Below, piece after piece: positions 49,628 through 61,653 of a DNA stretch of 64,000 bases. Source of the stretch: Desulfuromonadales bacterium. Its GTDB lineage: Bacteria > Desulfobacterota > Desulfuromonadia > Desulfuromonadales > JACZKF01. The notes beneath the pieces were generated by a model that had not been told where the DNA came from, ran no database searches, and saw nothing but the letters and a program-made list of their open reading frames with translations. The position numbers and the translations under genes are program-made. The stretch covers positions 27,490 through 91,489 of the forward strand of contig JARFUG010000001.1 of the NCBI GenBank assembly GCA_029289095.1, written 5' to 3'. Within the stretch, counting starts at the first letter, position 1, and the number at the start of each line of letters is the position of its first letter.

Positions 49628-49745
49628 CAGAAGAAAGCCTATCCACAGATTACACAGATTTTCACAGATTTACCTGTATTCGAATCTGTGAAATCTGCGG
49701 ATTGAGTTTTTGTAATTCAAAATTCAAAATTCAACATTCAAAATT
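49628..49745. repeat. Heptamer array and decamer hairpin at the end of odhA
   Basis: In the gene direction, copies of TTTTGAA type units (period 7; plus strand ATTCAAA) make up the last seven codons of odhA and its stop. They are followed by a hairpin whose arms repeat CAGATTTCA and ATCTGTGAAA with a period near 10. Confidence 0.65.
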
Positions 49746-52417
49746 GCTTTTTGAAGTATCGCTTCCTGCTCGACCTTGTGCATCCGGTGCGATCCGACGG
49801 CCGGGGAGGCGGCTTCTTCGCGGCCGACATACTCCGGTTCGCGTCCCAGGATCGCGCGCAGGTGAGGGCGAACGAAATTCCAGGCGCCGGCATTTCGGGG
49901 CTCTTCCTGCACCCAGGCGATCCGTCGGGTCTTCAGATAGGGGGCGAGGACTTCTTCGAGCAGATCGGTGCGCAGGGGGTAGAGCTGCTCGAGCCGCACG
50001 ATCGCCACATTGTCGCGCTTCTCTTCATCCGCCTTCTCCTTCAGATCGTAATAGACCTTCCCGGCGCACAGAAGAAGGGTCGCGACCTCTTCGGGCTTCT
50101 TTTCCGCAGGGATGATCTCGCGAAACGTCCCGCGGCTGAAATCGCCGATGGACGAAACGCACCCGGGATGGCGAAGAAGCGCCTTGGGGGTGAAGACGAT
50201 GAGGGGGCGCCGAAACGGCAGCTTCACCTGACGGCGCAGCAGGTGGAAGAACTGCGCGGGGGTGGAGGGATAGACGACCTGGATGTTTTTGCCGGCGCAT
50301 AGCTGAAGAAAACGCTCGATGCGGGCGCTGGAGTGCTCGGGCCCCTGTCCTTCGTATCCGTGGGGAAGAAAGAGGGTCAGACCGCTCACCCGGTCCCATT
50401 TCGTCTGGCCGCTGACGATGAACTGGTCGATGATCACCTGGGCGCCGTTGGCGAAGTCGCCGAATTGGGCTTCCCAGATGGTCAGGCCGTAGGGAGTCTC
50501 GAGGGAGTAGCCGTATTCGAAACCGAGAACGGCCTGCTCGGAGAGCAGACTGTCGTAGATATGAAAAGCGGCGCTCCCTCTCGCCGCCCTTTCGAAGGGG
50601 CAGTAGCTGCGCCCCGTCTCGACGTCGCGCAGGACGGCATGGCGCTGGCTGAAGGTGCCGCGGCGCGAATCCTGCCCGGAGAGGCGCACCGTCGTCTCTT
50701 CGGAAAGGAGCGAGGCGAAGGCGAGGGCCTCGGCCGTCGACCAGTCGATGCCGTCGTCCGAATGGACCGCTTCGCGGCGCCGCTCCATCTGCTTGACGAT
50801 CTTTCCGTGCGGGGTGAAGTCGGAGGGAATTTCGGTGAGGGTGTCGATGAGGCTCCTGAGGCGCCCCCCGTCGACGGCGGTATCGACGGCGACAGGTTTC
50901 CAGTCGCGCTCGATGCCGCTCCACTTTCCGCCGAAGCCGGCAAGCCGGGGGTTGCGGTTCCCCCGGGCGCCCTCAACCTCGAGCCAGCGATCGATCTGCC
51001 GGCGCTGCTCGTCGATCGCCTCTTCGTCGAGCCCCTCGCTTCGCAGGTGATCGGCGTAGATCTCGTAGACGGGGGGGCGCTCCTTGATCTTTTCGTACAT
51101 GAGGGGCTGAGTGAAATACGGCTCGTCCCCCTCGTTGTGGCCGTGGCGACGATAACAGATGACCTCCACGACGACGTCCCGCCCGAAAGCCTGCCGATAC
51201 TGCAGGGCGAGATCGGTGACGAAGATGACCGCCTCGGGATCTTCACCGTGGACGTGGAAGATCGGGACGGCGAGCATGCGGGCGACGTCCGTGGCGTAGA
51301 GGGTCGAGCGGGCGTCGCGCGGGGCGGTGGTGAAACCGATCTGGTTGTTGAGAACGACGTGCACGGTGCCGCCGGTGCGATACCCCTCCAGGGCGGAGAG
51401 GTTCAAAACCTCGGCCACCATCCCCTGTCCGGCGAAGGCGGCGTCGCCGTGAATCAGCACCGGGAGGACCCGCCCCCTCCCCTCTGCGCCATAAGCTTCC
51501 TGTCGGGCTCGGCATTTGCCCTCGACGACGGCGTCGACCGCCTCCAGGTGACTGGGGTTGGATGCCATGGCGAGATGGATCCGGCCTCCGTCCGGCAACC
51601 CTACATCGGTTGAAAACCCCCGGTGGTATTTGACGTCCCCCTCTCCGACAAACCCGAATTCGACGTTGTCCTCGAATTCGGCGAAGATGGTGGCGAGGGG
51701 TTTGCAGAAGATGGCGGCGAGAACATTGAGGCGGCCCCGATGGGCCATGCCGAGCACGAGATCGCGCACCCCCGCGGCAGCCGCCTGGTTCACGAGCCGA
51801 TCGAGCAGGGGGATCAGCACCTCTCCCCCTTCGAGAGAGAAGCGTTTCTGTCCCAGAAATCTGCGGTGCAGGTGCGATTCGAAGACCTGCGCCTGGCGAA
51901 GCTTGTACAGGATGCGGAGCTTTTCTTCCCGCGAGTACGATCCCCGTCCGCGCACCGGCTCCATGCGGTCGATGAGCCACTGCCGCTCGGAGGGATCCTG
52001 AATGTGCATGAACTCGACCCCCACGGAGCGGGTGTACGTCTCGCGCATGACCTGCAGAATCTCCCGCAGCGTCGCACTGCGCTTCTGGTAACGCCGGATG
52101 TGAAAGGTGCGGTCGAGATCGTCCTGCGAAAGTTCGAAGGCCTCCAGATCCAGAAGCGGGTGGGTCAGTTCGCAGGGGGAGAGGGGATCGGTGCAGGCAA
52201 GGAGATGGCCGATATCACGGTGGCGGTAGATGAGCGACTGAACCGCAGACTGCTTGAGAGCGACCTGCGGATCGGGAACATCGCCGATCATTCCCTGGGC
52301 GACGGCAAATCCGCGAAAGAAGGCATTCCACTGGTCCTGCACCTGGTCCGGGTCCTCAAGCCACAAGGCATAGAGGGACTCGATCCACTGGGGGCTCGCA
52401 TTATGTTCAAAGCTCAT
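49724..52417 (-). CDS. odhA: 2-oxoglutarate dehydrogenase E1
   Basis: The 897-residue E1o protein has an N-terminal E2-binding segment (SPQWIESLYALWLEDPDQVQDQWNAFF). Thiamine-diphosphate binding is seen in GDAAFAGQGMVAEVLNLS and VVLNNQIGFTT, with AHRGRLNVLAAIF and DVVVEVICYRRHGHNEGDEP following. The C-terminal transketolase-like part includes LFLPHGYEGQGPEHSSARIERFLQL. It decarboxylates 2-oxoglutarate and succinylates the lipoyl group of OdhB. The last residues (ILNVEF) are encoded by a heptamer array, so the natural C-terminus may have been altered. Confidence 0.95.
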   Translation of the reverse strand: MSFEHNASPQWIESLYALWLEDPDQVQDQWNAFFRGFAVAQGMIGDVPDPQVALKQSAVQSLIYRHRDIGHLLACTDPLSPCELTHPLLDLEAFELSQDDLDRTFHIRRYQKRSATLREILQVMRETYTRSVGVEFMHIQDPSERQWLIDRMEPVRGRGSYSREEKLRILYKLRQAQVFESHLHRRFLGQKRFSLEGGEVLIPLLDRLVNQAAAAGVRDLVLGMAHRGRLNVLAAIFCKPLATIFAEFEDNVEFGFVGEGDVKYHRGFSTDVGLPDGGRIHLAMASNPSHLEAVDAVVEGKCRARQEAYGAEGRGRVLPVLIHGDAAFAGQGMVAEVLNLSALEGYRTGGTVHVVLNNQIGFTTAPRDARSTLYATDVARMLAVPIFHVHGEDPEAVIFVTDLALQYRQAFGRDVVVEVICYRRHGHNEGDEPYFTQPLMYEKIKERPPVYEIYADHLRSEGLDEEAIDEQRRQIDRWLEVEGARGNRNPRLAGFGGKWSGIERDWKPVAVDTAVDGGRLRSLIDTLTEIPSDFTPHGKIVKQMERRREAVHSDDGIDWSTAEALAFASLLSEETTVRLSGQDSRRGTFSQRHAVLRDVETGRSYCPFERAARGSAAFHIYDSLLSEQAVLGFEYGYSLETPYGLTIWEAQFGDFANGAQVIIDQFIVSGQTKWDRVSGLTLFLPHGYEGQGPEHSSARIERFLQLCAGKNIQVVYPSTPAQFFHLLRRQVKLPFRRPLIVFTPKALLRHPGCVSSIGDFSRGTFREIIPAEKKPEEVATLLLCAGKVYYDLKEKADEEKRDNVAIVRLEQLYPLRTDLLEEVLAPYLKTRRIAWVQEEPRNAGAWNFVRPHLRAILGREPEYVGREEAASPAVGSHRMHKVEQEAILQKAILNVEF

Positions 52418-52548
52418 CAGTCAGTTCCAACAGAAGGTGAGCGTAAGCGCATCGAGGCGCCGGCCGACAATAACCGCAAAAGTATAACAAGGATGAAGTC
52501 GGTTGCAATTTGGCGAATGAATTCAGCTCTTTTCCGTCAGGCGATCGG

Positions 52549-52983
52549 TTATTCCGTGATCAGGAGTTGCCGAATTCGCGTCGACTCCCCGCAGATCTCT
52601 TTCACCAGACGGCGGGCATCGGGGGGAAGCTCTTCTGCGAGCGCGGCCTGCGCTTGGTCGATGAGCGCCTTTTCCACCCGTTGCGATTCGTGCAGCAAAG
52701 AGGTGCGCTCATCTCCCAGAGCCGCCCGGATGCGGACGGCGAGATGCTCGAGCGCTTCGCGGTCCGCATCCGGAGCGCTCGGCAGATTGCCCTGGCGTCG
52801 TACCTGGGCCTCGAGCTGTTCAACCCAGCTCTGATGGGTTTGCGCCAGGGCGTTGAAGAGGCTGAGCAACTCGGGGCGCTGCGTCAGGCGGGCGACGGTT
52901 CTGTAGTGGTCGGCGGCGATCTTGCAGCGTTCGGTCACTTCGTCGAGGGCGACGTCGGCATCGCTGCGTACGATGTTTGTCAT
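52549..52983 (-). CDS. DUF2383-type four-helix-bundle protein
   Basis: A 144-residue all-helical protein with four predicted helices (DEVTERCKIAADHYRTVARL, LFNALAQTHQSWVEQLEAQV, REALEHLAVRIRAALGD, VEKALIDQAQAALAEEL). The layout matches the DUF2383/PA2169 family, which is ferritin-like in fold but here lacks an obvious ExxH pair. The role is unknown, possibly stress-related. Its GTG/ATG start at 52983 overlaps the lipid kinase stop by 4 bases. Confidence 0.75.
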   Translation of the reverse strand: MTNIVRSDADVALDEVTERCKIAADHYRTVARLTQRPELLSLFNALAQTHQSWVEQLEAQVRRQGNLPSAPDADREALEHLAVRIRAALGDERTSLLHESQRVEKALIDQAQAALAEELPPDARRLVKEICGESTRIRQLLITE

Positions 52984-53861
52984 GAGTCATCCTTGTGCGG
53001 AACGAAGACGGCCAATGCTTCCGGAACGACGTCGAAACGGGCCGGAGTGCGGGAGGTCAGCTCCCCGTCGGTGTCGATGGGGAGCGCCTCCAAGGTGTGC
53101 ACCTCGATGCTTCGGCCGCTCAGAAGGAGGATTTTCTCCCTCCCCGCAATCTCTCCCTTGCGCAGGGCGGGGGCGAGGCGCACCAGGCGCCAGAGACTTT
53201 GCGGCTCCAGGCTGTACAGATGAAGAAGGCCGTCGTCGATGGCGGCGTCCTCGGTGACGGTGAGCCCCCCGCCGTAGTGGCGGCCGTTGCCGACCGATAT
53301 CTGAATCGATCGGTGACGGTGGAGCTGGCCGTCGCACCTGATTTCGGCGTTAAAGGAACGCCCCGCACGCAGTGCCCTAAGAACGCTCAGGGAGTACCCC
53401 AGCGGACCCCACCGGCGCTTCGTTTCCGGGGTGATGCGCCGGGACGCTTCCGTGGAGAGGCCGATGCTGGCCACATTGAAAAAGAAATGGCCGTTGACCC
53501 GACCCAGATCGATGGCGCGCCTTCTCCCCTCGGCAATGATGCGGCACGCCTGGCGGGCGTCGGCCGGAATCCCGAGTGTGCGGGCCAGGTCGTTTCCCGT
53601 CCCCAGAGGAAGGATCCCCAAAGGGACGCCGCGCGCGACCAGCGCCTCTGCTGCTGAGTTGAGGGTGCCGTCTCCACCTCCGATGATGACAAGGTCGAGC
53701 GGGGGTGCGAAGTTCTCGATGAGACCGGCGATGTCGAGGTCTTCTTCGAAAAAGACCTCCTCAAGGACGATGCCCGTTTGCCGCAGAATGGAGAGTCCCT
53801 CATCGAGTTCGATGCGCCCCTCGCGGGCACGTCGGTTCACGATCAGCAGAGCCCGAAGCAC
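52980..53861 (-). CDS. Diacylglycerol/lipid kinase (YegS/BmrU family)
   Basis: The 293-residue protein has the DAGKc signature: LVIIGGGDGTLNSAAEAL, with GGDGT as the nucleotide-binding loop, and LGILPLGTGNDLARTLGIP. It is most like BmrU/YegS and may phosphorylate diacylglycerol or sphingosine-like lipids. GTG 53861 shares a base with the upstream stop (TAGTG). It lies in a tight row with the small acidic protein and the DUF2383 gene. Confidence 0.88.
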   Translation of the reverse strand: MLRALLIVNRRAREGRIELDEGLSILRQTGIVLEEVFFEEDLDIAGLIENFAPPLDLVIIGGGDGTLNSAAEALVARGVPLGILPLGTGNDLARTLGIPADARQACRIIAEGRRRAIDLGRVNGHFFFNVASIGLSTEASRRITPETKRRWGPLGYSLSVLRALRAGRSFNAEIRCDGQLHRHRSIQISVGNGRHYGGGLTVTEDAAIDDGLLHLYSLEPQSLWRLVRLAPALRKGEIAGREKILLLSGRSIEVHTLEALPIDTDGELTSRTPARFDVVPEALAVFVPHKDDS

Positions 53862-54121
53862 TAATGCCTCTTCTCCTCCTCCTCGATCGTCTCCCGGTCT
53901 CCCTCGGCCTGCCCCGGCGTATGGCGCATGCGGTACTCGTGGCCTTCGAAGCGCTCTCCCTCAACCGGATCGGCCGGCTCGAGCTCCGCGTCCTCCCCGG
54001 CAGCAAAGCTGCGCTCCCCGGCGCCGCCCATGTGCCTGCGCAACTGCTCCTGATCTTTTTCCGTCATCTGATCCTCGCGGGGATTTGGCCCCGGAGGGAG
54101 TGTGCGATTTTTTCTGCCCAT
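53861..54121 (-). CDS. Small acidic hydrophilic protein
   Basis: An 86-residue protein starting MGRKNRTLPPGPNPREDQMTEKDQEQLRRHMGG, very rich in Glu, Arg and Gly and low in hydrophobic residues, so probably intrinsically disordered. AAAGAGGTGATC precedes ATG 54121. The stop overlaps the lipid kinase start. No family is recognised. Confidence 0.55.
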   Translation of the reverse strand: MGRKNRTLPPGPNPREDQMTEKDQEQLRRHMGGAGERSFAAGEDAELEPADPVEGERFEGHEYRMRHTPGQAEGDRETIEEEEKRH

Positions 54122-54287
54122 GATCACCTCTTTCTGTGCCGGACGAAGACCCTGCGACAGCCGCTGCGCTGCGCCGCTTTGACACGGGCCCCCGGATATC
54201 CACTCTATCCTCACGCAAGGGGTTGTCAAACGGATGCGCGCAACGGGCGCCGGAGCAGGACCTTAAGGAGGCGGGAGGTACAGGCGA

Positions 54288-54935
54288 TCAGACGGAACGG
54301 GCGCCATCTGCCAGAGGGAGGACGATGCCGGTGGCGAGAGAGTTGCAAAGGAAAAAGAGGGCGGCTTCGGCCGCCTCCTCGTTCACACGGAAAGAGCCGG
54401 CGGCAGGAGTGCTGCCGAGACACAGCGTGTTGACCCGCACCGGCGCCAGTTCCAGAGCCAGCGTGCCGCACAGCGCAGCAATCGCACCGTCTGCGGCCGC
54501 CTCGGCGCTCCTCCCCGGAGCTGGTCTTGCGGCGGCGTCCCCGGAAATAAAGGTGATGCTCCCCCCGGAGACGATCCTGGGAGCAGCGTGGCGCGCGGAC
54601 CGGTGCTGCCCCCAGAATCTCTTCTCGAAAAGGCCCTGGACCCGGTCCTCGGAAAGAACCGAAATCGGACCCTCGAGCGCCCCTCCGAGACTCGTCACCA
54701 GGTGATCGAGCGTACCGACGCGGCTGAAGAACCTCTCGATTTCCGTCTCCTGAGTCACGTCGAGAGGATAGGTCGCCACTTTGCCGCCGAGGCGCTCCCG
54801 GGCGCCGGCGAGTTTCTCCACACAGCGCCCTGCGATAAGGACCTTGGCCCCCTCCCGGGCAGCGGCCGAGGCGAGGGCCAGCCCTACCCCCGAGCTGCCG
54901 CCGATCACGACGACGCGCTTCTCCCTGAGTTCCAT
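54288..54935 (-). CDS. Atypical short-chain dehydrogenase/reductase
   Basis: A 215-residue Rossmann-fold SDR. The nucleotide-binding glycine motif VVVIGGSSGVGLALA is at the N-terminus, DHLVTSLGG stands for the NAG motif, and SITFISGDAA carries the catalytic-type Ser. The usual YxxxK is missing: at its place stands PGRSAEAAADGAIAAL. Other SDRs with RPAPG at this position also lack it, so the loss is a subfamily trait rather than decay. Its reaction, if any, is unknown. It follows the Dabb gene by 8 bases. Confidence 0.8.
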   Translation of the reverse strand: MELREKRVVVIGGSSGVGLALASAAAREGAKVLIAGRCVEKLAGARERLGGKVATYPLDVTQETEIERFFSRVGTLDHLVTSLGGALEGPISVLSEDRVQGLFEKRFWGQHRSARHAAPRIVSGGSITFISGDAAARPAPGRSAEAAADGAIAALCGTLALELAPVRVNTLCLGSTPAAGSFRVNEEAAEAALFFLCNSLATGIVLPLADGARSV

Positions 54936-54943
54936 CCCTGCGC

Positions 54944-55234
54944 TCAGATCTCGTAGTCGACGGCAACGACCTTCTCGCACAGGCGCTTCACCTTGGCGAC
55001 GACGGCCTGGTGGTCGGGGTGGATCTGATAGCGCTGCATCGCCTCGAGGTCGTCGAAGCTCGAAAAGAGTGCAAAATCGAAGGAGCGCTCCGAGCGCACG
55101 ATGTCGCGTCCGACTTCCAGGTCGCGGATTTCGGGAATGACCCCGTCCAGAGCCCTGAGGCTTTCGATGAGATCGCAGACCTCCTCCTCTGCCACACCGG
55201 CGTTGAACTTGAAGAAGACCACATGTCTGAGCAT
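54944..55234 (-). CDS. Dabb-family stress-responsive A/B-barrel protein
   Basis: A 96-residue protein of the Dabb (stress responsive A/B barrel) family. It starts MLRHVVFFKFNAG and contains DLEVGRDIVRSERSFDFALFSSFDDLEAMQRYQIHPDHQAVV, characteristic of dimeric ferredoxin-like barrels. Members act as small hydratases, cyclases or binding proteins. ATG 55234 is used. It is co-directional with, and probably co-transcribed with, the atypical SDR. Confidence 0.85.
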   Translation of the reverse strand: MLRHVVFFKFNAGVAEEEVCDLIESLRALDGVIPEIRDLEVGRDIVRSERSFDFALFSSFDDLEAMQRYQIHPDHQAVVAKVKRLCEKVVAVDYEI

Positions 55235-55268
55235 CCATTCCTCCATGAATTAGTCCCCCTGCAGGGGA

Positions 55269-58592
<3,324 letters not shown>

Positions 58593-58766
58593 CGTCCTGG
58601 AGGGCGAAAGATTTCAGGTCAGGGAAAACGACGCACCCCTGAGAAGAGAGACGCGGAGACGTTCCGCGACGCTCCGCGTTCCCTTTCAGGCTCGATCCGG
58701 CCAGCCTCAGGTCATCAGAATAAATCTTATGTTAATTCAGGGTCCGATTTCCAGCTTTTTCAATCC

Positions 58767-59354
58767 TCACCAGTAATACCAGGGGTCATGCCACCATGGA
58801 CCCCACAGCGGATCGCGCCAGAACGGGTCGTGGAAGGGGCGATGAAAACGATGGAAATGCCGGGGCGGGTAACGATAGTAGGGGTATGGATGGCGATAAT
58901 GATCGTAATAGCGATCGGCCCTCCAGATGTAGGCGGAGCCGACCTGGAAAAGCGGCCAGTGGTAGGTGACTTCATTGAGGGTCGAGGTCCCGGCGCCGAG
59001 GACCGTTCCGGTCATGGTGACGAGGCTCCCTCGCTCGTAGATCTCCGGGTCGAGAAAACGCTGGGATCGCGCCAGAAAGCGTCCGGCCTGCTCGTCGATC
59101 TCCAGCGGCCTTCCGGATCGGTCGAGCCGGTAGGGGAGAACTTCGAGGAGCGATCCTTCCCGGGTGGAGCGGTTTTCAAGAATCCGCCCGCCGAGTAAAA
59201 TGGTTGTTCCGACGTAGCGCTGCGGATCGTCCTTCACCAGGGACAGGTCGACCGACGGGTCGACCTGTTCCATGGCCGCCTGCGGAAGGACCCGAACGCC
59301 GCCGCATCCCACGAGAACGAATAGGGCGAAAAGGGCCGTGACTGCGACTTTCAT
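58767..59354 (-). CDS. Slp-family outer-membrane lipoprotein with aromatic/His-rich tail
   Basis: The 195-residue protein has a lipoprotein signal (MKVAVTALFALFVLVGCGG) and the Slp core: VKDDPQRYVGTTILLGGRILENRS, EVLPYRLDRSGRPLEID, GSLVTMTGTVLGAG, HWPLFQVGSAYIW. In E. coli Slp is induced by starvation and acid. The last 50 residues are unusual, composed nearly entirely of Tyr, His, Trp, Pro, Arg, Asp and Phe (YYDHYRHPYPYYRYPP and beyond). They may form a metal-binding or adhesive tail. Confidence 0.85.
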   Translation of the reverse strand: MKVAVTALFALFVLVGCGGVRVLPQAAMEQVDPSVDLSLVKDDPQRYVGTTILLGGRILENRSTREGSLLEVLPYRLDRSGRPLEIDEQAGRFLARSQRFLDPEIYERGSLVTMTGTVLGAGTSTLNEVTYHWPLFQVGSAYIWRADRYYDHYRHPYPYYRYPPRHFHRFHRPFHDPFWRDPLWGPWWHDPWYYW

Positions 59355-59434
59355 CCTGACCTCCGAAAACGCATTGGGGGTTCTCCTCCAAGTCTACCCC
59401 CGCAGATTCCGGCGTCAAATCGGGCGCTTTGGCA

Positions 59435-60502
59435 CTATCCGCCACCCAGCGAGCCGGGAAAACTCTCCTTGATGTAGAAGGAATTGATCCGTCGGATGAA
59501 GGCCTTGAGCAGGCCGTAGCTGAAGTGGTTGAACTCGAAGGTCAGACGCGGCAGGTGCATGATGTCGGGCTGGTCCTTCTCCTCGGGGAGCGCATCGCGC
59601 TGTTCCAGTCGGCTTCCCGGCTCAATGATCTCCCCGAATTCATGGGAGAGCGTGTCGATCTCCTCCGGGGTGAGGGGATGATTGAGCCGGATGGCGAGGG
59701 TGTTGCGCACGAACCGCATGGAGTGATAGACGCGGTAGAAGTCGTCGATGATCCGCACCGCCTCGGCCGGATCCCGGGTGATGGAAAAGAGGCTGAAATC
59801 TTCGCCTGAGATTAGCCCCTTGCGCAGCAGGATGTCCTTCATGAACTCCAGAATCTTCTCCCAGTATTCTCCTTCGTCGTCGTCGATGAGGACGAGGGGA
59901 ATGGGAGGGTTCTTGCCGGTCTGGATCAGGGTGAGCGTCTCCATCGCCTCATCGAGCGTTCCGAACCCCCCCGGAAAAAGGGCGACGGCCTGGGCTTCCT
60001 TGAGAAAGGCGACCTTGCGGTTGAAGAAGTACTTGTAGACGATGACGTTCTTGCTCTTCTCCATCACGGGGTTGGTTTCCTGCTCGAAGGGTAGGCGGAT
60101 GTTGACGGCGAAGCTGTTCTCCGCCCCCGCCCCTTCGTTGCCGGCCTGCATGATCCCTCCGCCGCCGCCCGTGATCGCCATGTACCCGCGCTCGGCGAGC
60201 ATCCGGGAGAAAGCGACGCACTTTCTGTAGATCGGCTCATCGCTCTGGGTGCGGGCGGACCCGAAGATCGTCACCTTTTTCCGATCACGGTAGGGGCCGA
60301 AGATCTTGTTGGTGTAGCGCATCTCCTTCATGGTGGTGCGCATCAGCTTGAGATCGGCCAGGTAATCGTTTTCCTGGCCGGCCTTGAGGGCGCTGATGAT
60401 CATCTCCCGGACGATGCCGGGGTGGTAGACGCCGACGCGCCCGATGAGGTCGTCTATGATGGCGTCGAGTTCACCGTTTTGTCGACTGAAATGCAGGTCC
60501 AT
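59435..60502 (-). CDS. LOG-family protein (TIGR00730-like Rossmann phosphoribohydrolase)
   Basis: The 355-residue protein carries the LOG signature PGGFGTLDEAMETLTLIQTGK with catalytic Arg/Glu neighbours. The nucleotide-binding VTIFGSARTQSDEPIY and GGGGGIMQAGNEGA are also present. Small LOG proteins cleave cytokinin or AMP ribosides. This one has about 100 extra residues at the N-terminus (LDAIIDDLIGRVGVYHPG) and an extra C-terminal part, as in the YgdH/PpnN-like subgroup of nucleotide 5'-monophosphate nucleosidases, although it is shorter than PpnN (about 450). Confidence 0.82.
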   Translation of the reverse strand: MDLHFSRQNGELDAIIDDLIGRVGVYHPGIVREMIISALKAGQENDYLADLKLMRTTMKEMRYTNKIFGPYRDRKKVTIFGSARTQSDEPIYRKCVAFSRMLAERGYMAITGGGGGIMQAGNEGAGAENSFAVNIRLPFEQETNPVMEKSKNVIVYKYFFNRKVAFLKEAQAVALFPGGFGTLDEAMETLTLIQTGKNPPIPLVLIDDDEGEYWEKILEFMKDILLRKGLISGEDFSLFSITRDPAEAVRIIDDFYRVYHSMRFVRNTLAIRLNHPLTPEEIDTLSHEFGEIIEPGSRLEQRDALPEEKDQPDIMHLPRLTFEFNHFSYGLLKAFIRRINSFYIKESFPGSLGGG

Positions 60503-60566
60503 GAAAATCTCGCTCTCCGATTGCAGAGTAAATGCCGATTACGATTCCAGGCAGTAAGCCGGAGGT

Positions 60567-61109
60567 TCAGATACGACTCAGAAATGGAACGCTGAGGCGC
60601 TCGGCCCGTATGAAAATCCCCCGAAGGCTGCTGCCGGCGTAGCGTCCGTCGAACTGAAGATAAAGCGAGCGCAGCTCCCTCTCCAGAAGGTAGAAGGACT
60701 CGCGCTCCTCGGGGGAGAGGCGGCCCTCCACCGGCTCGCACAAAAAGCTCACGCAGTTATAAGGTCTTCGCGCCGCATCGAAGAGACATCCCTCATCGCC
60801 GAGATAGGGGCACGTGCGTGAGAAATCGGGTGACGGAGGCTCTTCGCCCGGAAGGAGAAAGGTCAGAAGATTGGCCAGCGTCAGGTGGTTCTTCCCGCAC
60901 CCGCAGCACTCGCCGAGGCAACTGCGGCAAAGGCGCAGGCCGCCGGCCGAGGCGAAAAGGGCGTGCATCTTCTGCTGCACCTCGCCGATGCGCACAAGCA
61001 TCTTCGACATCCACTCCTTCTCCCCGAGGGGAAGGGCCGCGACCTCTGTCTTCACGGTCTCGACGATCCGTCCCCATTGACGGGCAGCGAAGTCGCTCTG
61101 ATTGTCCAT
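60567..61109 (-). CDS. Cysteine-cluster protein (YkgJ-like)
   Basis: A 180-residue protein with CRSCLGECCGCGKN at about residues 61-74 and CPYLGDEGCLFD at about 100-111 followed by RPYNCVSFLC. The spacing of eight or more Cys is like that of the zinc/iron-chelating YkgJ (CxxxCxxCC) proteins. It probably binds a metal or Fe-S site. It lies directly downstream of rnpB, with the rnpB terminator only 13 bases before its ATG. Confidence 0.68.
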   Translation of the reverse strand: MDNQSDFAARQWGRIVETVKTEVAALPLGEKEWMSKMLVRIGEVQQKMHALFASAGGLRLCRSCLGECCGCGKNHLTLANLLTFLLPGEEPPSPDFSRTCPYLGDEGCLFDAARRPYNCVSFLCEPVEGRLSPEERESFYLLERELRSLYLQFDGRYAGSSLRGIFIRAERLSVPFLSRI

Positions 61110-61122
61110 CGGACGTTTCCCG

Positions 61123-61155
61123 GAAAGAAAACGGCACCCCGAAGGTGTGCCGCTC
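61123..61155 (-). terminator. Terminator of rnpB
   Basis: CGGCAC and GTGCCG pair around ACCTTCGGG, followed by TTTTCTTT. Confidence 0.8.
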
Positions 61156-61164
61156 TGAAAAATA

Positions 61165-61567
61165 GTGGCTGGAGAAGACCATAAGCCGGGTTCTGTTTCC
61201 CGATGCGGTTGCCCGGACCGGGACGATGATCATTCCTCTAGGACCGTCGTTGCCGACGGCCTCAAGCGGCCGTACCCGGGAGCCTCGGACGGGCCGCCCT
61301 CGAACGCTCCCCTATTTGGCCTTGCTCCGGATGGGGTTTGCCGAGCTTCCGACGTCGCCGCCGGAACTGGTGAGCTCTTACCTCACCGTTTCACCCTTAC
61401 CCGCCTTCGCCAGGGCGAAGACGGGCGGTCTGCTTTCTGTGGCACTTTCCCTGGGGTCGCCCCCGGTCCCCGTTAGGGACCATCCTGCCCTGCGGAGCCC
61501 GGACTTTCCTCCCCCCGCCGTCGCCGAAGCTTCGGCGGGCGGCGATCATCTGTTCTTCTCCAGCCAC
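61165..61567 (-). ncRNA. rnpB: RNase P RNA, bacterial type A
   Basis: The ends pair (GTGGCTGGAGAAGA near 61567-61554 with its complement near 61165-61178). The universal regions GAGGAAAGTCCGGGCTCC and GGGTAAGGGTGAAACGGTG, and the P15-type CTAGAGGAATG and 3' CAGAACCCGGCTTA are all present. The RNA processes tRNA 5' ends with RnpA. It is 403 nt. Its 5' region overlaps a heptamer array upstream, where a promoter was not recognised. Confidence 0.95.
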
Positions 61568-61587
61568 GAAAATCGTGTTAATCGGCC

Positions 61588-61651
61588 TCTTGCCCCTTGC
61601 TTCTTGCCCCTTAGCTTTGGCCCCATGCCTTTGGCCTGGCTCCTGGCTCCC
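61588..61651. repeat. Heptamer array between the Zn-ribbon gene and rnpB
   Basis: In the gene direction, nine units of 7 (GGAGCCA, GGCCAAA, GGCAAGA types) follow within three bases of the stop. They fill the space up to about 20 bases before rnpB. No complementary arm is present. Confidence 0.75.
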
Positions 61652-61653
61652 GC

